From positions 181,385 through 245,384 of the forward strand of contig QCID01000001.1 in assembly GCA_003216895.1 (NCBI GenBank): 64,000 nucleotides of DNA. Direction: 5' to 3'. The stretch is from Prochlorococcus sp. AG-402-K04. Lineage in GTDB: Bacteria; Cyanobacteriota; Cyanobacteriia; PCC-6307; Cyanobiaceae. Shown in pieces: positions 57,972-64,000 of the stretch; the stretch's first letter is position 1, and every line of letters starts with the position of its first letter. The notes below the pieces were generated by a model. That model was given only the letters and a program-made list of their open reading frames with translations, ran no database searches and was not told the DNA's origin. The position numbers and the translations under genes are program-made.

Positions 57972-58304
57972 CTAACTATTTGATTTTTCTAGAGCAGTTA
58001 ATAATCTTCCTACTCTAGTTCCATTAACTCCAAGATCGCCACCGCCATATCTTGATGCCGATTTGATTTGAATCTTCTTATCGATTTTTAAAATCTCCAA
58101 ATCGTCAGGAAATCTGAAAATCAAACTACGACAAACCCCTTTCCAATATTTATCATTAGCCTCTAAAACTTTGGTTCTAGGAATTTTCTGGGCAATCTTA
58201 ATAAGTTGCTCAAAGGTCTTATCAACATCTTCAAATTCTTTTTGAAAAAAAACGCAATTAAGCGGATTTAAACAGGGACTAAGACCTGATTTAGGATCTG
58301 GCAT
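57972..58304 (-). CDS. DUF1499 protein
   Basis: A 110-residue protein: LSPCLNPLNCVFF opens the family domain, then IPRTKVLEANDKYWKGVCRS, FPDDLEILKID and the end IQIKSASRYGGGDLGVNGTR, the DUF1499 signature. Function unknown. No signal peptide is seen. Confidence 0.85.
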   Translation of the reverse strand: MPDPKSGLSPCLNPLNCVFFQKEFEDVDKTFEQLIKIAQKIPRTKVLEANDKYWKGVCRSLIFRFPDDLEILKIDKKIQIKSASRYGGGDLGVNGTRVGRLLTALEKSNS

Positions 58305-58563
58305 ATTTTCTATGAGTTTATGTATTGATCATAAGAAAAGTTAATCCCCCCTTTGCCTTGTTTTTCAGAAAATTATTACTAAGTGATGTCTAGTTCTCCC
58401 TACCTAAAACACTCGTGCAAAAGCTATCCTTCGATTAAATTTATAAAGACTTTTTTTGAGAATGAAACGATTAGATAAAACAGGGATGATGATGATTGTT
58501 TTCAGTGTGGCCTCAACACTTCCTTATCAGTTTCATTATCTCTCTTCTATGAGTTAAAACAGG

Positions 58564-59115
58564 TTAATCCCTCTCTCTATAGATAGTACTAATTAAAGGT
58601 CTGTTTATTAAAGGCGGCTCATTTCCATATCCAATCCAAATAAAACCAATAATTTCCTCCTCACTTGAATTTATTTGTGCGATTTGATAGGTATTAGAGT
58701 CTTTAGTGATTTTTCCTGTTGACCACTTACAACCAACACCATCGGAGACAAGTGAAAGCGACAGGTTTTGAATCGCGCAAGCACAAGCAGCATAATCTTC
58801 GAGTTTTTGAGCTTGATTATCAGTACATACTTGAGTGGCAATAAGCAAATGGGAAGGGTTTAGAATTTTTTCCCTTAGCTTTTTTAAACTAGATTCATCT
58901 ATTGACTTATCACCAAACTTCAGAGTCAGCTGTAATTGATATAGAAGTTCCCTTTTTTTTATCCCAATGTTGGTAAAACGCCATGGGAAAGTCCTTCTGT
59001 GGCAAGGGGCCTGATTAGCTGCAATTATTGATTTTTGAATTACTTCGCTAGGAACACTTTTTTTGGAAAAGATATGAATGGTCCTTCGTTTTTTAATTGC
59101 TTCAGCTATTTCCAT
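58564..59115 (-). CDS. Nitroreductase-family FMN protein
   Basis: A 183-residue nitroreductase fold: KKRRTIHIFSKKSVPSEVIQ and APCHRRTFPWRF at the FMN-binding N-terminus, AACACAIQNLSLSLVSDGVG in the middle, and IIGFIWIGYGN near the end. Probably NAD(P)H-dependent. Substrate unknown. Confidence 0.87.
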   Translation of the reverse strand: MEIAEAIKKRRTIHIFSKKSVPSEVIQKSIIAANQAPCHRRTFPWRFTNIGIKKRELLYQLQLTLKFGDKSIDESSLKKLREKILNPSHLLIATQVCTDNQAQKLEDYAACACAIQNLSLSLVSDGVGCKWSTGKITKDSNTYQIAQINSSEEEIIGFIWIGYGNEPPLINRPLISTIYRERD

Positions 59116-59266
59116 GATTTTTTCTTGACGTTATTGACAACACTATTATCCATAGTGAAAATTTTACAAAAAATTACTTTAGAGACCTGTATAAATAAAA
59201 GGCGTTTAGATCATCTCCAGCTTGAATCTGACATCTAAAAAAACACGATTAGTTGAAAATCACTTG

Positions 59267-59536
59267 TTAAGCAACTTTATCAAGAATTACATTTGATGGT
59301 TTTGGAAATAACGAGACCACTTGACCCATGGGTGTCTTGAATATGCGTTCGACAATTTCTCCGTTATTGATAATTACCTTCGTATTCAAGGACCCAGAAG
59401 GTACATTTACAGATCTTTTTTTTAGAAGAATCTCTAGCTCTGGATAGTGATCATTAGGTTTAAGAACCTCTTTTAACTCAGGATGCAGATCTAAGATTGC
59501 GTCATCAAAGGCCTTAAACTTTTTCGTTAAAACCAT
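59267..59536 (-). CDS. PSGS-NTKVI family protein, copy 1
   Basis: An 89-residue protein with VPSGSLNTKVIINNGEIVER then FKTPMGQVVSLF. The gene at 62915-63130 has LPSGSMNTKVIITEGAIVER then YKTPKGELISLF, so they are clear paralogues. Beta-rich domain at the C-terminus; the N-termini differ. Function unknown. Confidence 0.68.
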   Translation of the reverse strand: MVLTKKFKAFDDAILDLHPELKEVLKPNDHYPELEILLKKRSVNVPSGSLNTKVIINNGEIVERIFKTPMGQVVSLFPKPSNVILDKVA

Positions 59537-59706
59537 AACCGTGAGAAAGCTGTTACGTATGACTTGTAACCTACTGATCTCATGACGTAAAGAGTATTTA
59601 AACTAAGATAGGGATAAAATTAATAAGACTTTAAATAAAGCTTTAATGAGCAATGAATAAATTCAAATAATAAGTTTTACTGGTAGCTCAAAGTGCAAAA
59701 TAGCCA

Positions 59707-59883
59707 TTAATATCTAGCAGCATCAATCACTCGCTGTTCATGATGAGAAATAGACGTTACATCAGTAATTCTGTCATTTAAAACTGACTGTGTAAACACT
59801 GTAATAGCTGCAATACTTGGTGTAATAGGTAAAAACATGAACAAGGCCAACACACTACTCTTAGGTTTAAATAGTCTTTGCAT
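59707..59883 (-). CDS. Small secreted or anchored protein, 58 aa
   Basis: A signal-like N-terminus (MQRLFKPKSSVLALFMFLPI then TPSIAA) and a ~30-residue tail with SHHEQRVIDAARY. Function unknown. Confidence 0.55.
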   Translation of the reverse strand: MQRLFKPKSSVLALFMFLPITPSIAAITVFTQSVLNDRITDVTSISHHEQRVIDAARY

Positions 59884-59961
59884 TAATTAATAAAGGATTA
59901 AATTATTATTCTCAACAACTTTTAGGTGATTTGCGTGTTCGGTTTCCCTTGAATAAAGCTA

Positions 59962-60159
59962 TTAGTTTGACCTGTAATACCACCTAAACACCTTTGGTCT
60001 TTTCCAGAGCATTGAATAAATAGCTTCAAGTGCCTTTTGAGTTTTAGGCAGCTTGCAACTAGGCCATGACTGTTGAGTAATCATTGTGATTATTTCGGAG
60101 TCATTATAATTTCTACATCGGATGCCACCCATAAAACCAGAGTAATAAAACTCAGGCAA
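59962..60159 (-). CDS. Small hypothetical protein, Cys/Trp-containing
   Basis: From a TTG at 60159 the frame reads MPEFYYSGFMGGIRCRNYND and ends RWYYRSN, with two Cys that may pair. The open frame continues upstream as a signal-like hydrophobic stretch without an ATG, so the true start is uncertain and the product may be secreted. Confidence 0.5.
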   Translation of the reverse strand: MPEFYYSGFMGGIRCRNYNDSEIITMITQQSWPSCKLPKTQKALEAIYSMLWKRPKVFRWYYRSN

Positions 60160-60214
60160 AAATACATAAACTAAAACTAATACCCAGCTAGATATTTGTG
60201 TAGCAAATAAGCAT

Positions 60215-60243
60215 AAAAAAAAAGAGGCAAATTATGCCTCTTT
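60215..60243 (-). terminator. Terminator of the DUF4278 gene
   Basis: AAAGAGGCA and its complement form a hairpin with a run of nine T on the minus strand, 15 bases after the stop codon. Confidence 0.85.
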
Positions 60244-60257
60244 AAATCACCTTTAAA

Positions 60258-60428
60258 TTACTTTTGGTATGTATTACCTCTGTAAGTTAAGGATGCTTGC
60301 ATCTGCTTTTTAGCTTCTGCCTGCCTAGATGTGTAGACGTTACTTCTGTAACTAAGTTCTACAACTTTTTTTGGAGTAGCTTCTTTATTTTGAAGGTACT
60401 CTTTGCCTCTGTAAGTAAGAACAGTCAT
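60258..60428 (-). CDS. DUF4278 protein, 56 aa
   Basis: It opens MTVLTYRGKEYLQNKEATPK and closes LTYRGNTYQK, with an internal LSYRSNVYTS. The repeated L-(T/S)-Y-R-G-x-x-Y motif is the DUF4278 hallmark in cyanobacteria. Soluble. Function unknown. It has its own terminator. Confidence 0.8.
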   Translation of the reverse strand: MTVLTYRGKEYLQNKEATPKKVVELSYRSNVYTSRQAEAKKQMQASLTYRGNTYQK

Positions 60429-61066
60429 TGCTCTTTCTCGTAGTGCTCAAGACCCCGTTCCATGTCTCGAGTCTTACTGCAGCTTGAAATTTAGCTGAAC
60501 GTGTAACAAAAATAACAGAAATTATCTTTAAACGATGTTCCTCGTGATACATAAAACAGTGAATATATGTTGTGTTAACCGAAATAGTTACTTTTCTTAC
60601 TAAAAAGGTCCCTTAAATCACTAAGAATATTGATTATTTATCCTCTTCTTTTTCTTTTATTACTTTTATTAATCTAAACCAACCTTCCTCCTTTTCCCTC
60701 TTATTACAAAAATAATTAAATCACAAAAAAAGGATCCCAATATGGCAAAAATTGTCAAAGTAATTAACAACCTAAACCCAGATCAAGCAATATTTTGAAA
60801 AATCAAATCAAATGCTTCCATAACACTTCAAGAGGGTAAACCATTTAGTAACCACACAAAAGCCTCGTTATTTAATACCCAGTTTCTAAAAACTACTATC
60901 ACTATTAAATTGATCAAAAGAAGGATGAAAAAACGAAGTTTTGGATCCTCAATCACCCATAAATCTATTGTAATTTAGTTTTTGTTAGGCAATGCCAGTT
61001 ACAAAGATGCTAACAATTATGGGGCTACAGGAATTTGGTACGCAGTTAAAAGAATATGAATGATTT
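60429..61066. other. 640-base intergenic, no firm gene
   Basis: It holds two very short plus-strand frames (18 codons near 60742, MAKIVKVINNLNPDQ; 17 codons near 60925) that I do not call. Nothing else is evident on either strand. Confidence 0.4.
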
Positions 61067-61324
61067 TCAATCCGCTTTAAAAGGCCTACCACCTTTACTT
61101 AAATAATCCATATATTTATCAGACTCTTTGAGGTAATAATTCCTGCTTTGACCAATATATCTAGCTTCAATTAAGAGATCCGTAACTTCAGGCCAAAAAG
61201 ATTCAGGGACCAACTCAAGAGGGTTAATTGCGCTTGGATTCCAATTTAACTCAGTCAAAAACAGAAACCAAATCGACTTGCACTTAATGAAATCAGATAA
61301 ACAATCTGAATTAAAATTATTCAT
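61067..61324 (-). CDS. Hypothetical protein downstream of purT, 85 aa
   Basis: The preferred start gives MNNFNSDCLSDFIKCKSIWF (61324), overlapping the end of purT by 8 bases. It contains LELVPESFWPEVTDLLIEAR and RNYYLKESDKYMDYL. Longer frames lie inside purT. Function unknown. Confidence 0.6.
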   Translation of the reverse strand: MNNFNSDCLSDFIKCKSIWFLFLTELNWNPSAINPLELVPESFWPEVTDLLIEARYIGQSRNYYLKESDKYMDYLSKGGRPFKAD

Positions 61325-62480
61325 ATATAAATTGGACAGATTGAGCTGCTTTATCAGCTTTGATTTTTGCCTCATCGATGGTTTCTGCATTTGCTACAGC
61401 TACTCCCATTCGACGACCTTCAGTAGAGCTAGGCTTGCCAAATATATATACACCTGTATTCGATTGACTTAAGGCATCCTCAAGTCCCGTAAAAGCTATG
61501 TTTGAAGTTTTCTGGGAAGCCAAAATTACTCTGCTCGCAGAAGCTTCATGACAAACTATTTCTGGAATTGGGATACCTAAAACAGCTCTAAGGTGTAATT
61601 CAAACTCATTTAAATTTTGGCTAATCAAAGTTACTAAGCCTGTGTCATGTGGTCTTGGTGACAGCTCTGAGAAAATCACCTCCTCACCCTTAATAAAAAA
61701 TTCAACGCCAAACAAACCAACTCCACCTAGATTGTCAGTGACACATTTGGCTATCTTTTGAGCCTTATCTAAAACACTTTCAGTTAATGTAGCTGGTTGC
61801 CAACTACATTGATAATCTCCATTCTTTTGCTCGTGTCCTATCGGTGCACAAAATAATGTTTTACTATTAAATTGTCTAATAGTTAATAAAGTAATTTCTA
61901 AATCAAAATCAATATATTCCTCTAATATAATTTTATTTGATTTACCTCTTGACTTTTCAATAGCCAAATTCCAAGCCTGGACTAAATCATTTTTATTATT
62001 AACTAAACTTTGTCCTTTACCTGAAGAACTCATAACTGGCTTAATTAATAAAGGATAACCAATCCTCTCTGCATGCAAATTAAGCTCGGATTGATTCATT
62101 GCATAACTAAATCTTGCAGTTCTTATATTTAATTCGTTAGCAGCCAAATCTCTTATTTTATCTCTATTCATTGTTATTGCAGTGGCTCTAGCATTTGGTA
62201 TTACTGTTATTTGTTGTTCGATTTCCTTTAATACATCTACTGCAAGAGCCTCAATTTCAGGAATAATTATATCAGGATTACATTTATATATCACTTCTTT
62301 TAATTCACTAGCATTATTCATATTTAATACTTCAAATTGATCAGCTATCTGCATGGCTGGTGCATCATTATATCTGTCACATGCAATAACATAACAACCT
62401 AATCTTTTTGCAGCTATTGCAACCTCTTTCCCTAATTCTCCGCTACCTAAAAGCATTATTTTCTTTGGAAAAATGTTCAT
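61317..62480 (-). CDS. purT: Formate-dependent phosphoribosylglycinamide formyltransferase
   Basis: PurT makes formyl-GAR from GAR, formate and ATP in purine synthesis. ATP-grasp enzyme: MLLGSGELGKEVAIAAKRLG, ACDRYNDAPAMQIAD, PVMSSSGKGQSLV (ATP loop), VGLFGVEFFIKGEEVIFSEL, SPRPHDTGLVTL. ~388 residues is full length. A Met two codons upstream (62486) is an equal start. Cytoplasmic. Confidence 0.95.
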   Translation of the reverse strand: MNIFPKKIMLLGSGELGKEVAIAAKRLGCYVIACDRYNDAPAMQIADQFEVLNMNNASELKEVIYKCNPDIIIPEIEALAVDVLKEIEQQITVIPNARATAITMNRDKIRDLAANELNIRTARFSYAMNQSELNLHAERIGYPLLIKPVMSSSGKGQSLVNNKNDLVQAWNLAIEKSRGKSNKIILEEYIDFDLEITLLTIRQFNSKTLFCAPIGHEQKNGDYQCSWQPATLTESVLDKAQKIAKCVTDNLGGVGLFGVEFFIKGEEVIFSELSPRPHDTGLVTLISQNLNEFELHLRAVLGIPIPEIVCHEASASRVILASQKTSNIAFTGLEDALSQSNTGVYIFGKPSSTEGRRMGVAVANAETIDEAKIKADKAAQSVQFIYE

Positions 62481-62914
62481 AATCATATCTATAGGTCAAA
62501 AATATAAATTAATATAATATCTCTTAAACAGAATTGATAATAAAAAAAAGAAGTAGAAATTAACAGAGACACTGAAAGGAAAATTTATTCTTAGTACAAC
62601 AGAGCGCTTGTTGTTGATGGATAAAATCACTTGATCATTCGAGATTGTTTTTTGACTCAATAAGATAGAAGAATGATATTTCCACCACAACAAGTAATTT
62701 TTGGATAACTACCTTTTAGTAATGCAATGGTATTGATTTTGGACATTAGGTACAACCCTTTTGAAAACAAGTGATAAAAGAATTCCTAATCCAAAAACTA
62801 TATCTAATTTTTCACGTTAGTCCTATAAAGAAAGAGCTAATTGGCTATACAAGCTCTTTACGAGTGGAGAAAAGTTAGTTAAAAGGAAGGAATAACTTCG
62901 ACTTTTTTATTGGA
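62481..62914. other. Intergenic, no gene seen
   Basis: AT-rich leader region between divergent genes. AGAGCGCTTGTTGTTGAT near 62603 nearly repeats a sequence just after the stop at 50044; its meaning is unclear. Confidence 0.4.
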
Positions 62915-63130
62915 ATGGTTGCCAAGAAGAAAATTAAAGACTTCAAGGATTTGGATCAGTTCCCAGATTTAAAAGAAGCTCTTGTACCAGCTATTAAGAC
63001 ATTGCCCTCAGGATCAATGAATACTAAAGTAATCATTACTGAAGGCGCAATTGTAGAGAGAGTTTATAAAACACCAAAAGGTGAACTTATATCTCTTTTC
63101 GCAAATGACTTATCGGAACAAGCTGCCTAA
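62915..63130 (+). CDS. PSGS-NTKVI family protein, copy 2
   Basis: A 71-residue paralogue of 59267-59536: MVAKKKIKDFKDLDQFPDLK, LPSGSMNTKVIITEGAIVER and YKTPKGELISLF. It lacks the ~20 extra N-terminal residues of copy 1. Function unknown. Confidence 0.68.
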   Translation: MVAKKKIKDFKDLDQFPDLKEALVPAIKTLPSGSMNTKVIITEGAIVERVYKTPKGELISLFANDLSEQAA

Positions 63131-63273
63131 ATTTTCTTGTTAAAATCAATTATTTTAGTATTTCTCCATAGAAAGGGTTTGTTCATATTGTCAGCACAAC
63201 AAGAAAAGATGGCAAAGAAAACATCCAATATTGAGCAGATCTGTAATCCTAGTTTATTATTTTTAATTGATCA

Positions 63274-63666
63274 ATGTCTTCTAAAGAAGAAATCCTGTCC
63301 ATCCTAGAAGCCTTTGCCTCAACAGAGAGAATGGGATCATTCTTTTTAGACAATGCAACCCCAGACTTTTTATTTATAAGACCAAGCGGAAATCCCATTG
63401 ACGCGAAAGGTTTTCAAGAGATGTGGTCCTCAGGAGATCTTGTATTACAAAGCGCAGAAGTCACAAAGGTGCACAAATTTGAACTCTTAGGTTCAAATGC
63501 TGCAATGTGCGTTTTCACTCTAGGTTCAAAATTTACTTATAAAGGGACTCAAAATGATGACCTCCCTACAGTAACTTCTATTTTTAAAAAGATTGATGAG
63601 AAATGGAAAGTAGCGTGGATGCAAAGATCTTCAGGCCAGTCAGATATGACTTTGTGGAACGACTAA
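63274..63666 (+). CDS. SnoaL-like / DUF4440 protein
   Basis: A 130-residue cone-shaped alpha+beta fold: ILSILEAFASTERMGSFFLD, DFLFIRPSGNPIDAKGFQEM, CVFTLGSKFTYKGTQND, and IFKKIDEKWKVAWMQRSSG at the end. Members are enzymes or ligand-binding proteins in the SnoaL/NTF2 superfamily. Ligand unknown. Confidence 0.8.
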   Translation: MSSKEEILSILEAFASTERMGSFFLDNATPDFLFIRPSGNPIDAKGFQEMWSSGDLVLQSAEVTKVHKFELLGSNAAMCVFTLGSKFTYKGTQNDDLPTVTSIFKKIDEKWKVAWMQRSSGQSDMTLWND

Positions 63667-63780
63667 TTTATATTTGCTTCTTAATGGTTAAGTATTCGTA
63701 AATTCTATTTATATCCTTACGTCTGAAGTAATCATTCAACAAGATAGATATTTTAAAAGAGAATCAATTAATAGTCGTAA

Positions 63781-63957
63781 ATGCTAGAAAAGCCAAATAT
63801 TGAAGAGTTGATTGCTGATTCAATGACATTGCTCTTAATTAGAGCCCAAAAGCTACCTAAAAGGGAAAAACTAGCAATTGCTCAAGAGTTTAGAGAATGG
63901 CTTAATGGTAGTTGCAAAGTAGAAGATATATTGATCCTAGATACAAGAATCAAATAG
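63781..63957 (+). CDS. Small helical protein, 58 aa
   Basis: It reads MLEKPNIEELIADSMTLLLI, then RAQKLPKREKLAIAQEFREW and LDTRIK at the end. Soluble and helical. Function unknown. Confidence 0.6.
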   Translation: MLEKPNIEELIADSMTLLLIRAQKLPKREKLAIAQEFREWLNGSCKVEDILILDTRIK

Positions 63958-64000
63958 AAATAACTACATCAAGTTGATAATTATCAATATTACTGAATTA

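Noticed and set aside
1..64000. CRISPR arrays, IS elements, integrases, prophage genes, tRNA or rRNA genes
   Set aside because: None found on reading both strands: no regularly spaced short repeats, no transposase or integrase motifs, no full tRNA cloverleaf.

Overview
The window looks like a low-light-clade marine picocyanobacterium close to Prochlorococcus, probably of the NATL / LLI type. Support: very AT-rich DNA; many single-helix high-light-inducible (Hli) proteins ending in TGQIIPG; a cyAbrB regulator; a plastid-type terminal oxidase; PAP/fibrillin, CIA30 and carotenoid-isomerase-like proteins; DUF3764, DUF938 and DUF4278 proteins; and many 30-100 residue proteins of no known function. 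I see no rRNA, tRNA, IS element, integrase or CRISPR array. The genus assignment is inference from gene content.

Layout. 0-10 kb: a K+ channel, a DUF2130 nuclease-like protein, a DCC thiol oxidoreductase, cyAbrB and a lone DNA-ligase-like adenylation domain, with small orphan genes between. 10-15 kb: a tandem pair of 84-residue orphans, an hli operon on the minus strand, a DUF938 methyltransferase and a second, degenerate ligase-like domain. 15-19 kb: small membrane proteins, an MTH1187-type thiamine-binding protein, copy 1 of a ~683-bp non-coding-like repeat, and PTOX. 20-37 kb: a stretch bracketed by two inverted copies of a ~245-bp element that appears to encode two divergent small RNAs. 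Inside are a second hli pair, an arsenate-detoxification cassette (arsR, GAPDH, arsJ), pstS with a Pho box and a truncated phoB-like gene, copy 2 of the 683-bp repeat, a LOG-family gene, MAPEG, and the first of two H1-like proteins. 36-39 kb: a LexA box before two small genes, then a Cas4-like PD-(D/E)XK nuclease and an SRAP/HMCES protein. 39-55 kb: an AEC transporter, rhomboid protease, second H1-like protein, fibrillin, CrtH-like oxidoreductase, CIA30 and a GH57 glycosidase among small genes. 55-64 kb: DUF1499, a nitroreductase, a DUF4278 protein, purT, a SnoaL-like protein and more small orphans.

Themes. (1) Light and redox stress: seven Hli genes, two HLR1-type (RpaB) sites, PTOX, fibrillin and CIA30. 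(2) Phosphate and arsenate: arsR-gap-arsJ next to pstS; the Pho box is intact although the adjacent phoB-like gene is broken. (3) Small paralogous families scattered across the window: secreted proteins with an FPF tail, one-helix proteins with an Asp-rich tail, proteins with a CP12-like Cys loop, the APKHIC/GSSW family, DUF3764, and H1-like proteins. (4) Two unexplained repeats, one of 683 bp (direct) and one of ~245 bp (inverted). These repeats are the best candidates for something undescribed.
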